Positions 11,778 to 23,320 are shown, counted from the first letter of the stretch. The stretch: DNA of 64,000 bases from Tieghemostelium lacteum (GCA_001606155.1 LODT01000025.1:1-64000); one strand, 5' to 3'. Numbers and translations: made by a program. The notes: generated from the sequence alone by a model not told the origin.

Positions 11778-14700
11778 ATGGAACCAAATTTCTTAGAGAT
11801 ATTGAAGAATATAGAAAATGATTATCAAAACAAAAATACAATAATAGAGAATCTAAGAGAAATTAATAATGAAACTAGGGCAATTGAATTTTTAGATATT
11901 CTCTTCAGCAATCAAATTTATTTTTCAATTAAACATTTGGCAATCATTGAGATTCTAAGATATTTTTATACAGATGTTATATTTATGATTAGTATGTATA
12001 ATGATGCTTCAGGTGTTATAAATAAAGATTGAAACTAATTAAAATAAAGATTATATAACAACAACATTTAATGGAGATGACGAATTTAAAAAAAAAGTTT
12101 TTTTGTTACTGAAAGATGTTGAATACACTGACAAACCCTTACACATTAGTGTTCCAAGAGATGATGAATGGTTAGAGATTTTAAGTAATGAAATTATAAA
12201 GGTGATAAAAGAGCCAAATAGTTTCACTTTAAACTATAAATTGACACTATTATCACAATGTGAACAAAATAATTTACAATTACAATATTGGGATTTTAAT
12301 AATACCATTCATTTTCTAAATAATGTATGTATTTTACAATATTGTATGTTAATCCTTATTAACATATTTCTAATAATTTTGAAAAAAAGATATTGGATTG
12401 CATTCAAAATGATAAAGAATTTGATTTCTTTCAATTTGTTTATTTTCATGAAGTAGACACAACATTTTTGGATAATTTCTTTAATGGCATCATAACTCAT
12501 CAATTGTTAGTACCATTAAAGGATAAAAAGCCATCAAAAGATAGTAGTATACAATACAAACAGCTTTTGAAATTATTTGGTAGATTTAAATATTTTTATA
12601 ATCAATTTACAGATAAAGTTGGTTGTTCAGCCTTTTCCTCTGGATGGTTCAGAGATATTTGGATTATTGATCGAAGATTAAGTTGTAATGATCTGTCATT
12701 CGCATCAGAATATGAAGATCTTTTACCGATGGCATTTTTATCTCCTCATAGTTGTGGTCTAGACTTTATTACATTTAAAATTGGTGATGATATGCTACAG
12801 AATAAATTATCATCACTATTTGTTGAGAACTTGGATCAAATACGAGACAGTCCAAATAGATGGAGATATATAACCATGTTGTATGTTCTTTGCAATATCT
12901 CTAGTGGTTCACAAACTATAGAAAAGAATTTAACATCAGTGGTGGTTCTAATTAAAGAAATCTTTGATTATTTTCAGAGTAATAATAGTATAATGAATAT
13001 TGAAAATCAGAAAAAATCATTTTGCCAAAGTGAACACCCAGTTGATGAAATGATATGCCAAATAATTGAAAATCATTTTGAAATTCTGTCAAAAAACAAT
13101 GCATTTGTAATATTCTTTGTAAATGAATTTTCCAATGCTGCAGTTCCTAATAGGTGGCCACCTCCAAATGATCTAAAATGGGTACTTCCTGATGAACATG
13201 TTCCTAAACCTACTCCAATGTATTTTAACGATCCCTTTAAAAATGTAAAAGATATTACAGCTTTGATTGATAGGATGGGTGGTTTTAGTGTACTATTTAA
13301 TATATTTTGTGAGAATCAATTGGTGGCACTTTTAAACTCTCTGGTAGCATACTATGATATAAATAATATTCCAACAAATATTAGAGAATCTTTGTTTGAT
13401 ATCTATATGGAATCTGATGAGGCATCATACGATTGCCTACTTCTACTTTCTTCATTGACTAAATTGTTTTCCTCATCAGAAAAACATTCTTGTTCAATGG
13501 CTCAAAAAATCAGATATTTAGATAATCTAGTGGTAGAAGATGATTGTTATACAAAAAGTACACTGCCATTTAACCACCTTCATGGTCATAAAATGTTAAT
13601 GGATGGTTTAATATCATTATCCACACTCACAGAGCATAAATCACATAAGCAGATACTATTAGATTTAGCTGTAAAGTTTTTAAATAAGACAAAAGACTTT
13701 AACAACTATTTTTATATTCTGTCGAGATATGATATTGATGGTTTGGATGTTGGATCTCTTTCTGAATGCCATTCTTTAGAAATATTGGTTTTAAATGAAC
13801 AGAGTCTATATTTCGTTTTAAAGTTTCTAAAAATATATCCAAGAGGGGATCTAAAAAGTAATCAACCACCTTTTGTAGATCTTTGGGTATTTTTTGACTA
13901 TATGGAGATTTTCAAACTATACGCATCCTCAGAAGATGTATATATGGAACCACTTATAGAATACATGCTAAAGAATGAGATATATTACCATAAAGATATA
14001 GATAAGGTTCCAATGCCTACATTGTTAAAACTACTCACACACTCGGAACCAGTGACTACTAAAACAGATAATATAGTTGATGTACTTACTTTGGTAGACA
14101 ATATTGGCGTTCGTGCTCTACCAGATTTTATATATAGAAAGATAATATTATATCATCTGTTGGAAAAACCACAATTGGTAAACAATGAATATCAACTTAG
14201 AGTTGATATCTTTAATTTAGGTTTGGTATCTTGGAAATTTCATAAGATTACGAGAGATATTGTATCTTATCAACTAAAACTAGTTGAAACCCGAAATGTA
14301 AGAATTGATTTATCAAGTCCTTATTCATTGGTACACAATATACACAGTATGAATTTCTTTGAAAATTTACCATGCCACATGTCCATGATGGAAAAAGTTT
14401 ACGGAAATATAAAAACTCTGATACAAGAAATTCCAATGACACAATTTAGTAGAGTAGTCCCAATGAATACCTTAACAAAAGTTAAGCTATTGGACATAAA
14501 AACAAGTAGATTATCTAATCTATTGTATATATTATCACATAACACCAATATTCAAATATTTAAGGCAAAGCATGTTATCAAGGCAAATTCATTGGATTAT
14601 GATATGTTTTTAATTGTATTGAAGCAATTATTTTCACAATGTACCCAGTTACAATCAGTACATTTAAAGTTTAAACTGATGCACAAACATACAGAACTTT

Positions 14701-15158
14701 TATCATTTCTAGAAGGTGTACCAGTTAAATATCCCAATGTGAAGTTAAATTTACATTATTGGAGAGTGGATATCGAACAAATTGATTTTCATGATTCCAC
14801 TAGCCTTCAACAATTCTCTGAGGTATGTGCTGATTTTAAACAATTAAAATATGTTAATATTTGGAATATTCAACATTGGAGTGAATCAATGGACACATTT
14901 TTATATATGGTCAGTCAATTGAAATCTAACTGTACCTCTCTAAAAAGCATTACAATTTCGATGAAATTTTCAATTGAAGAATTAGAAATGGCATCTCATT
15001 TAGTCAATGTTTTTCAAGTTATCACTTGTGATATTGTAATTATATATTATCCAAAACCAAAAACATTTAATAATTTAATTGATAATGCAGGTAGATTTAA
15101 ATTAAAAGAAATATCTGATAAAGCAATAATTTATGAATCAATTATAAATACTGATTAA
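11778..15158 (+). CDS. Large helical-repeat protein with F-box-like motif, function unknown
   Basis: Three exons fit by frame and splice sites: 11778-11991, 12050-12324 and 12390-15158, with introns of 58 and 65 bp, both GTATGT. The product has about 1085 residues. The N-terminal two-thirds is alpha-helical with no recognised catalytic motif. Around residues 760-810 there is an F-box-like stretch: LPDFIYRKIILYHLL, a spacer, then LGLVSWKFHKI. The C-terminal ~270 residues alternate hydrophobic strands and helices like a diverged LRR fan. The protein at 43898-47574 has the same plan, so I treat the two as one family. A substrate-adaptor role for an SCF ubiquitin ligase is possible but only inferred. 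There is no signal peptide or membrane span. Confidence 0.7.
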
Positions 15159-15403
15159 ATAATACAATACCAAATAAATAGATCCTCATTTTTATTTCAA
15201 AATACAAATATATACACTGATACAACCATCACCTTATTGTTGCATTTCCCCTATAAATAATTTTTATTTATATAGAAATTCATCATTAAATGGTACGTTT
15301 TTTCTATGAGCAAAAATAGATGATATATATTACAACTATCTATATATAGATGAAAAGACTTCAACAATTGTACAACAACTATTGGACAAATTTCTAATAT
15401 AAT

Positions 15404-15461
15404 AGTGTTTAAAATTGGTAATTTGGTAATGGTAAAATTTGATACTGTACCAATTTTAAAC
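15404..15461. mobile_element. Miniature remnant of the GTGTTTAAAATTGG TIR family
   Basis: The left end AGTGTTTAAAATTGGTA and right end TACCAATTTTAAAC are inverted copies of each other and match the ends of the 860-bp element at 18656-19515. Only about 25 bp, rich in GGTAA, separate them. It is either an internally deleted copy or a very short MITE. No coding capacity. Confidence 0.7.
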
Positions 15462-16189
15462 TTGGTCAATAGTAGAATAGAGACAATAGCCGATGTTTAT
15501 TGAGATATTTGAGGTTTTTTTAATCTAGAATTAAAATTTTATTATGTAACCAGTTTTCAAGAAGCATAAATAGAGACAGGAGTAAAGTAAAAGATTATTT
15601 GATTTTAGATAGGAAATAATAGAACATATTAGTTCATGAAACAACTAATTGTTCTATTAATTCATTACCACCAAAATATGATTCTAGAAGAATTCAACAT
15701 ATTTCAAACTAGTGGAATTTAAGCTCCGATCCTATACTACTTTTATAGGATAATGGACTTGTTCTATCCTATCCAAAATTAATGTAATTTTCTCTCTCTA
15801 CATCCTATCCAACATAGATATCCAAGGATGTATCCATCTAAAATAAACCTTTTTTATTAAAGAATAAACTGAACAATTAGTTCACAATTAAAATATTAAT
15901 ATTACTGTTGTTACATTTATAGTGTAGGAAAAGATGATCCATTCACCCCAATCTAAAGGACAACTTTTGAAATGAACAGATACAAATCACAGGTAGGGTA
16001 ACTGTAAGAATGAACAGGATTCTATTTATGATTTTAAAACGATGATTATTTAATTTATTTACTAAAGTATTTATATAAATTGTGATAAGATATTATACTT
16101 GGCATCTTCTCGGAGTTTCTCTAACTTATCCATTCTTCTTTACCAATTCTTCCTGCGAAACCTCGGAGAAATCTTCTGGAGTCGTTTTC

Positions 16190-16262
16190 TCACTAGTATT
16201 GTGTATCCGATTAATCCCTTTTGCTTAGTGGTTACACATCTCCCTTTCTTACACTTTCTGGT
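16190..16262 (-). repeat. Dispersed repeat, inverted copy of 57813-57872
   Basis: Read on the minus strand it contains TGTAAGAAAGGGAGATGT, then TAACCACTA, AAAAGGGA and TAATCGGATAC, matching 57813-57872 with scattered differences. Outside this core the two flanks diverge. The parent element is not identified. A spread copy of a LINE or LTR untranslated part is one option. Confidence 0.6.
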
Positions 16263-16546
16263 ACATTACTAAAATTAAACTATTGTTATATATAAACAAA
16301 AATGGATGCAAACACTTCTATTTAATCTATTTTAAACTATTAGGAGAAATTTAAATAAATTAAAAGAATTATCTTTACATATCTCTTTTCTATATTCCTG
16401 TGGTACAACCTAATTTGATATTTTATTTAATTATTTGGAAAGATTAATGATTGTCAAAAGTGGGTGTAAAGTATGAATGTATGAGAAAACATTTTATAAA
16501 ATAACAACAAAATTTGTTTTTATTTCGTTTTTTAATATACTACAAA

Positions 16547-18458
16547 ATGTCAAATAATATTTATTCAATTGGTATGTGGTAAACACCTATTATTAATTAC
16601 AAAAACTTTTATTCATTATACTAATATATTTACAAAAACTTTAAAAAATTAATTTAAATCTGTATAAACTACAATTGCTACAAGAAGAACAGCATCTAGA
16701 GCAAGGTATGTAGATTGTTTGTTAGGACCGGGTTTGATTGATTATTATTTAATAATTTTATAATACTAATTTTTTATTAATTGAATTGTAGGAAAACAGT
16801 TTATAATAGATGGGGGACTTTTCCCAAATGATCATTTAGCATATAAAATTGATAATTCTCTTTGGGATAGAGAAAATCTTTTACCATCAATTTATAACAA
16901 AGACTTTATCCTCTATTTTGCACCTAGAGGTTCAGGAAAGACTACTAGAATTCATAGAATTGTTAATGAAATGCCTCAATACATTTCCATTATAATAAAC
17001 CTTCAGTGTGGTTTTCAACTTGGTAGTGAAGATGAATTTTGGAAATCATTTGGCATATTACTGAAAAAACATTTCCCAACCAGAGAGGTCTCAATTCAAA
17101 ACGCATCAGACTTTGTTTTCTTTTTTTCTAAACATTTATGGACAAAGCCAGTTGTACTGTTTATTGATGAATATGATCTATTGTTTTTATCCGATGAGAT
17201 TGTTTATTCAAATATTTTAAGAACATTTAGAGGAATTAAACAATCACAATTCACAGCTATCCACTCTATGGTTGTTATTAGCTGTAAATGCTCCACTTTC
17301 AACGTCTCATCTAGATTAAAAGTTCCCTACTTTTCTGAAAAACAGGTATTGGAATTATTTGGAATGTACTCCGCTGATAGACCCTATTTAAACCCATTAT
17401 TAATTCAAGAGATAGCTAAAGATATATATAGGAAGACAAATGGGCACCCTGGTCATACAGTTTTATGTGGTAAATTAATTAATGATAAACTTGTTTCCAT
17501 AAAAGGAGGAGGTCTAAATAATTTAGGAGATCTTCCAATATACTTGAATATCTGGAAAGATTACTATTCATCATCGTTTTGGAATGATGCTATGAGTAGA
17601 TTCCAAACCCTAAAAGTAATGGGCTCACTATTATTTAACAATAGAGCCAATAGTCCTTTGGATTCGCATATTATGATGATTATAGATTTTCTCATTAAAT
17701 ATGCCTTTGTGTCATCAGGTTTTTCAATACCCCCATCAATTATTAACGATTTTGAGTATCTTTTAGAAGAAGGTATAATTGATGAAGACAGAAAAGATTT
17801 GCAATTTAATGTACGTTATACTTTTACATCAGATTTTGTAAGAAACTATATGATGATCATTTTCAAAAATAATGTCTCTAAATTAGTTCCACTAGACATA
17901 ACTTCCACATTTATACCTGCTAAAAACGGTTATTTGAATATGTATGATGTTATATCAACCACCTTCAATAGATTTTTACCTAAAGCAATGATTAAGTTAT
18001 CTTATACAAGTTTTTTCAAGAAAAATAAATCTTCTGGTAGCATGGTATATAGAGATCACTTTGTACCTCAGGAATACTCCTATCATTTTTGACTTTATGA
18101 GATTTTAAATATTTGGTTATCAACTACATATGTAGTAATTCCAGATACATCCACCATCAGTGAAGGTGGAAATGAAACGAATTATAAATGTGAAATTTTC
18201 ATTACAGGCCCTTCAAAATATGTAATAGATATTGTAGCATCACAATGTGATTTTCAAATAGGTCAACATTTAGAGCAAGTTAAAGCATATAAGACTTTTA
18301 CCCGAGTTCTAATTATTATAACAGTAATCAGCGATGTAAACAATCCCAAACCATGGAATGATTTACCATCTGCAATAATTTCAGAAAAAGAAGTAAATAT
18401 AATCCATATACAACATGATGAAAAAGTATATAATTTTAACATTCAAACTAATCAATAA
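16547..18458 (+). CDS. P-loop NTPase of unknown function, with an in-frame TGA
   Basis: Exons 16547-16571, 16685-16705 and 16792-18458 join in frame; the 21-bp middle exon is the least certain. Walker A is APRGSGKTTR near residue 72, and Walker B is VVLFIDEYDLL about 70 residues later. The layout is that of an AAA/STAND-like ATPase domain followed by helices. The frame meets TGA at 18090-18092 after 448 residues and then stays open in the same frame for 121 more codons to a TAA at 18456-18458. That tail has ordinary protein-like composition (CEIFITGPSKY..., VNIIHIQHDEKVYNF). It may be a host gene with a recent nonsense change, a sequence error or a read-through stop. TGA is otherwise almost unused as a stop in this window. 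No domain that fixes a function was recognised. Confidence 0.6.
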
Positions 18459-18655
18459 AATAAAAAAAAATATTATCAATAAATTTGAAATAGTTTTCAA
18501 ATAAAAATAATTTCAATTTCTATTAAACAATAGTTGAGTTTTATTTAGTTAAAGCCCTATTTATACGAAATCTATTCATCCATTTTTACTTTATTATTTT
18601 ATGTTATTTACAAAAATAAATGCAAAGACTTCAACAACAAAGAGATTATACAAGT
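18459..18655. other. Intergenic, motif before TIR element
   Basis: No gene. ATGCAAAGACTTCAAC at 18620-18635 is the best copy of the dispersed motif. The 10 bases just before 18656 (TTATACAAGT) are the left half of a target-site duplication. Confidence 0.5.
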
Positions 18656-19515
18656 AGTGTTTAAAATTGGTATTTTGGTACGGTATTAGGGCTTAAGGTA
18701 AGTTACCATACCATACCATTAATTACTGGTAAGTTTACTGATTTATTGGTAAGTAACCGCGGTATACCTATTCGGTATACCGGCTAAGGTTTACCTATTC
18801 GGTAAACCTTTTGGCATCCATTACGAAACATAAATAATTCGTCATATTCATAATACAATTACTAAATTGCAAAGAGTATTTAAAATTTTGTTAGTTTGTT
18901 ATAATTTTTTTATAATGCACGATTTTTCTGTTCACTCGTTTAGTTTGGAAAATTAATTATTTTGAATTAAATTTGATATTTTTTTTTTAGATAAATCCCT
19001 TCTCTCCATGTAGAATACATCAATACTCCCAATTCAAAAAATCAATGAGCAGGCTAATCTCCATCAATCAACTAAAATAGCACTACTCCCAGATAAACAC
19101 AGGGAAGACATTTTGTTTACAGGTTCAGATTATTCAATTGGTATGGTCCGGGGTATACACCACTCCAAAGTTGTCCATCATGAGGATCATCTTTTCCTAC
19201 ACTAGCATAGGCGAATTATAGGTGTGTAGAAATTCTGCTGATAACATAACTAACTCTAGTAGATGATAAAAGAACTATAATTAAGACATATAAACCCCTA
19301 TGGGAGAGATATCATGTTTTTGAAATAAAATATCCCTTCTTTATTTGCTTTAAATTAATACTTTATTTCTAAAGAAATTTATATGATAATCCACCGGTAA
19401 ACTGGTACGGTATTGGTACACTTTAATACCAGTGGTAATCCAAAAAAATTTACCAACGGTAATGGTATAATAATTTACCAATGGTAATTGGTATACCGTA
19501 CCAATTTTAAACACT
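18656..19515. mobile_element. TIR (MITE-like) element, 860 bp, full length
   Basis: The left end AGTGTTTAAAATTGG is answered by CCAATTTTAAACACT at the right end. The flanks are TTATACAAGT (18646-18655) and ATATACAAGT (19516-19525), a likely 9-bp target duplication TATACAAGT, a length that suggests a Mutator-like helper. The subterminal zones are full of GGTA/TACC palindromes, such as TACCTATTCGGTATACC. There is no ORF of useful length, so it is non-autonomous. Compared with the copy at 38259-38729 it has about 260 extra bases in the middle (about 19045-19305). That stretch shares 21 bases with 15918-15938 and may be a second element nested inside. Confidence 0.8.
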
Positions 19516-19849
19516 ATATACAAGTCTTATCTTCTACACAAAAGAAATCACATTTATTATAATAATCAGTAATAGTACATTGATATGGTCTAGAAAATTG
19601 TATTAAAGGATCATATGAGTAGTATACAACAATAAGTTCTTGAAATTTTTGCATCAATTTAAATTTAACAATTGAAGCTTGGTAGTCTAGCTAAAAATTA
19701 AAATGTACAAACTCCTCCTGTGAGGAGTCACCCTGTAAATCATTAATGATGAGTGGTTAAATTCAATAGTAAATTTTTATAAATTTGTATCACCCTTTCA
19801 CCTTTAATTTACCATAGAAGAAAAGGATTTACAAATATCATATTTCCAT
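19516..19849. other. Intergenic, nothing recognised
   Basis: Low-complexity AT-rich DNA between the TIR element and the LINE fragment. A short near-palindrome, CTCCTCCTGTGAGGAGTCAC, lies near 19711. I see no gene, RNA or clear repeat match. Confidence 0.4.
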
Positions 19850-20470
19850 TAACATGACCTATCCAAAAAACCTCAAACCAATAATTACCAACCCAAGGAA
19901 GGTGAATTTATTCCTCTTCTTAAAATATATACCATCAAACCTCCTCCATCTATAATCCAACTAAAAATGGAAAAAAAATACCCAACTACTCTTAACAATT
20001 AGTAAAGTTAAAGACCCAAACCACCACATTATAATATTCCGTTACTTTACCAAATCTCTTCCATTAGACTACTCAAATAAAAAGTGCACCTTCAGCAACA
20101 CAGTCTCTGAATCTATCTCCACCCATATCTTCTTTGAATGTCTAACAACCACCACTGAATACACCCATCTATCAAAAACACAATCAAACAAATATTTCCA
20201 ACTCAAAGATATTGAATGGAATCCTACTTCCAAACTCAACATCTACACTAGTAAATACCACATAATTCTAATCAATATTGCCATTACCTTCAAATCAATT
20301 TGGAACAAATGGAGATCATTCTCCTACATTGATACATCCAACTTAATCAAAATACCTACCAAATCCTAAATATAATTCACACAGAAAAAGAACTCCTTAA
20401 AGACATAATTCTGTAATCAAATTCAACAATAACTATAAACAAAACTTTAAATATAAATAAAAAACAAACT
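19850..20470 (+). mobile_element. LINE (TRE-like) ORF2 C-terminal fragment with zinc knuckle
   Basis: A frame open from about 19965 to TAA at 20367-20369 encodes about 134 residues with no start of its own. It contains KCTFSNTVSESISTHIFFEC, matching the zinc-binding motif after the reverse transcriptase in many LINE ORF2 proteins. IWNKWRSF near the end matches the W-x2-R C-terminal signature. A 3' UTR with AACAAAACTTTAAATATAAA follows. Related pieces are at 39691-40340 (minus) and 57180-57690, and the sequences are similar enough to be one family. All are 5'-truncated and lack the polymerase core. Confidence 0.7.
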
Positions 20471-20596
20471 GATGTCGGCTTTGTGAGCCCCCTCAGATAT
20501 TGCTAATTATTAAATCAACAGATGTTATTTTTTTTAATAAATATGATTTTAAATTTTTATTTCTTATATAATTTTTTTTTTTTTTTATAATTGAAT

Positions 20597-22219
20597 ATGA
20601 ATGCACTACCAGATGTTCTAACTCAAAATATTTTGAATAGATTTTTAAATTCAGATGGAAAGAGTTATCAGCCAGTTATATATATAATAGAAGCAATTAA
20701 AAAGTTAAGTGTAGTTTGTAAATATTGGAATCAGATTATTCTAAGGAAATTACAATTAGTCAACTCAATAAAAATGAAAAGATATGATGATGATCAACAA
20801 ACATTTTCATATCATGCATTAAAATTAATGAAACACTATAAAATCAATTTCAGCATTCACTGTAGTGTGCATGATGAAGCATTTAGTAGCTATAGAGAAT
20901 ATGTATCTGAAATCTATGTAGATCAGATGGTTGACAACTATAAGAATGAGAATGCGTTAGTTGAAATGGATTCACAGGTTTACTGTTTATTAGAAAGATA
21001 CAATTTAATTGATTGCAAAGACACTGAAATGCTATTTACAAAGTATCGAATGGTTAGACAGTGGAATTCCAATTTGAAATTCTCTCTGACTCATTCTCAT
21101 ACAATTAAAAAGGCTAAGGATTTAGAAAAGATTGTGATTGATAGTAAATTTGATAGAATTCAGTTCAATGACTGTGTATTGTCGATTCCAATGGACCAAA
21201 TACAAGCACTCTCCAAACCAATTTACCCTTTGATTACATCACTGACTTTCAAGGATTTAATTGTAGATCAATGGGTAATTGAGTACCTGTTAGACTGTTG
21301 TAGTCAAACACTGGAAAGATTTGAATTCCAAATATCTGATTCACCTTCAATTAACTTTAATTATCTGGTAGATAAATTATCTACAACTCCATTTCCATCT
21401 ATAAAGAAGATATCACTTTTATGGGAACATTCATGTCACTTACAGCCTTTGATTCAGTTGATCACTACAACGAATGCAAAGAAACTTTTTCTAGGATTGG
21501 TAATTGACAATGATCAACAGTTCACAGACTCTCTGTCACTGCATAACCCTGGAATTGAATCTTTTCGATTGAGCCAAAACAATTATAAATCGTTTCCATT
21601 TCCTATGAACATTAGCAGTGATTCAATGAGTGCCAATGAAATTCAATTGGAGTTATTTAGAAGCTATAGAAATGGATCAATTGAAGAGGATAATGATATA
21701 CTGACATTTAGATTGTGTAAATTCAAAATCGATGCTACAAGTGGTCTTAGACAATTACATACCTTAAATTTCAATTTTATAAAAAGTAGTGATTTTAATC
21801 ATGTCTTATCGAGTATAGGGTATCTCAATATGTTGTCTTGTGATACAGTTCAAGTTAACTCTGTACAAGATATTACAGATCTTTGTCAAGCCATCAATGT
21901 ACATCAACAACTTACAATTCTCTATCTCTACAAATTCGAGGGACCTGAAGATGATGTTGATATGAAAAATATCTATTTCAATCAATATGAATGTCTAATT
22001 AACATTTTAGATAACAATCATATCATCAAAGAAATTCAATTTTATGACAGTGTCGATGACCACAATATAATCTCTGATGAGATGATTGATAAGATTGCTG
22101 ATGTTCTCACAAGAAATCATACGGTAATTTTCATTGGTTTTTATATTCCAAAACCACATACAGGTTGTATTAAACTTAAAGAAGTTCTTAATAAATACAT
22201 GATTGAAAACTATATGTAA
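20597..22219 (+). CDS. F-box protein with LRR-like C-terminus
   Basis: A single exon of 540 residues. The start is ATG 20597, just after a long T-run typical of dictyostelid promoters. Residues ~4-52 form an F-box: LPDVLTQNILNRFL, then IKKLSVVCKYWNQIILRKL. The remainder carries repeating leucine/isoleucine strands (for example SLTFKDLIVDQWVIEYLL and LTILYLYKF) consistent with a leucine-rich fan. The F-box would bind Skp1 and the C-terminus would pick the substrate of an SCF ubiquitin ligase. The substrate cannot be read. Dictyostelids carry many such genes, and this one sits next to a LINE fragment in a gene-poor island edge. Confidence 0.75.
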   Translation: MNALPDVLTQNILNRFLNSDGKSYQPVIYIIEAIKKLSVVCKYWNQIILRKLQLVNSIKMKRYDDDQQTFSYHALKLMKHYKINFSIHCSVHDEAFSSYREYVSEIYVDQMVDNYKNENALVEMDSQVYCLLERYNLIDCKDTEMLFTKYRMVRQWNSNLKFSLTHSHTIKKAKDLEKIVIDSKFDRIQFNDCVLSIPMDQIQALSKPIYPLITSLTFKDLIVDQWVIEYLLDCCSQTLERFEFQISDSPSINFNYLVDKLSTTPFPSIKKISLLWEHSCHLQPLIQLITTTNAKKLFLGLVIDNDQQFTDSLSLHNPGIESFRLSQNNYKSFPFPMNISSDSMSANEIQLELFRSYRNGSIEEDNDILTFRLCKFKIDATSGLRQLHTLNFNFIKSSDFNHVLSSIGYLNMLSCDTVQVNSVQDITDLCQAINVHQQLTILYLYKFEGPEDDVDMKNIYFNQYECLINILDNNHIIKEIQFYDSVDDHNIISDEMIDKIADVLTRNHTVIFIGFYIPKPHTGCIKLKEVLNKYMIENYM

Positions 22220-22641
22220 TCTAATTTAAATTTCGAATCGATTTTTATATATATATTTAAATTATATAAAAATAACAAAGATATCTATAATACCAAATCT
22301 GTTAATTTTAAATATGATAATAACAGCAATAAAGTTAATGCAGTTATAATGTACAATTCAAATTAAATTGTTAAGCCGAAAACTTCAGATGTATTACCTT
22401 TTAATTCAATTTACCTAAGTTGGCCTACCAATTAATCTATTTAATACAAATTAATATAATATATTATTTTGGTGTTAAACTTGAAGAACCAAATTCAATT
22501 TTCAAAACTAGAGGATCCAAATTAAAAGAAATAAATTATGTTTCACATTTATTGGTAGGGGTATTTAATTTGATGTGAATTTAAATTTAAGTTCCCTCTT
22601 TTTTTTTTTTTTTTTCCATTAATAAACACCAAAAAGATTCA
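22220..22641. promoter_or_regulatory. Intergenic with T-run promoter of the CX9C gene
   Basis: About 420 bp of AT-rich DNA without a gene. A run of about 17 T (22600-22616) stands ~25 bp before ATG 22642. This is the usual dictyostelid core-promoter oligo-T element. Nothing else is recognised. Confidence 0.5.
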
Positions 22642-23190
22642 ATGGACACAGATAAAAAAATACAACTTAATTTACCAGAGATTAAAGATGAATACGATAA
22701 GATGAAAATATCTTTAATACAAGACTTTCCAGAGTGTTACCAACCTATAAGTTTAGCTATAGATTGTGAAAGAGAAAACCGAGGCAAATCGGCAAAAGAA
22801 ATTGAAAAGCAATGTTACTATGAGAAATCTCATATGAATTTTTGTATTTTATCCACATTTTGCCCAACAGAAGCTCGTGACCTAATAGATTGTTACAATG
22901 GAAATATTATTGCAATAAACTCCCAAAATCATAAAAAATCAAAATGTTCCCAACTTGTATGTCTTCTATCCTCACCCACAATATATATAGTATTTAGAGT
23001 AGTACATGTGTTCAGTAGTTGTAGGAATTAATATTTATTAAATATCTCTCTTATGTAGTTTAATATTTTTGATGCATGTTTACAGAAAAAAACTGAGCAA
23101 TTAGAAAAAGAAATGAATGATAGTACCTATAAACCACCGCCTCCTAAAGCTAAAGTTGTATATGTGAATGAAAATACAAAAATAAATTAA
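22642..23190 (+). CDS. CX9C (CHCH-type) small protein, probable mitochondrial intermembrane space
   Basis: Exons 22642-22956 and 23086-23190 (GTATGT...CAG, phase 0) give 139 residues. Three CX9C pairs are visible: C32-C42, C58-C68 and C74-C84, with a further Cys at 102. Twin CX9C pairs define CHCH proteins, which fold by disulphide relay (Mia40) in the mitochondrial intermembrane space. Many of them assemble respiratory complexes or, like NDUFA8, are subunits of complex I. The C-terminal exon adds a charged helix and PPPP. Three pairs plus an extra Cys suggest a doubled CHCH domain, but I cannot pick the orthologue. There is no cleavable presequence, as is usual for this class. Confidence 0.7.
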
Positions 23191-23320
23191 TTCTATTGCA
23201 GTTTTGAATATTCAAATTGGTCGACCAATTTGTATACTATTTACAGGGTGGTTATTGTTCTTGTGGTTTTAAATTTAAGTAGTCGACTATGATTATGATT
23301 TAAATATAGTAGTAGTATAA

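Larger units (their letters stand above)
15159..16546. repeat. Gene-free repeat island
   Basis: No gene is supported over about 1.4 kb. At 15350 there is GATGAAAAGACTTCAAC, a variant of the dispersed ATGCAAAGACTTCAA motif. A 58-bp end-to-end remnant of the TIR element lies at 15404-15461. An imperfect hairpin (AATAGAACA...TGTTCTATT) lies at about 15619-15660. The segment 15918-15938 repeats, inverted, inside the TIR element near 19183-19206. The segment 16190-16262 is an inverted copy of 57813-57872. ATGCAAACACTTC occurs at about 16306. This looks like nested, old element debris. Confidence 0.6.

Noticed and set aside
15251-15469. 72-codon minus-strand frame
   Set aside because: It overlaps the small TIR remnant and dispersed motif; composition is AT noise.
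16547-18458. Genetic-code change (TGA as a sense codon)
   Set aside because: Only one gene shows it; all other genes read normally with TAA or TAG ends, so reassignment is not supported.
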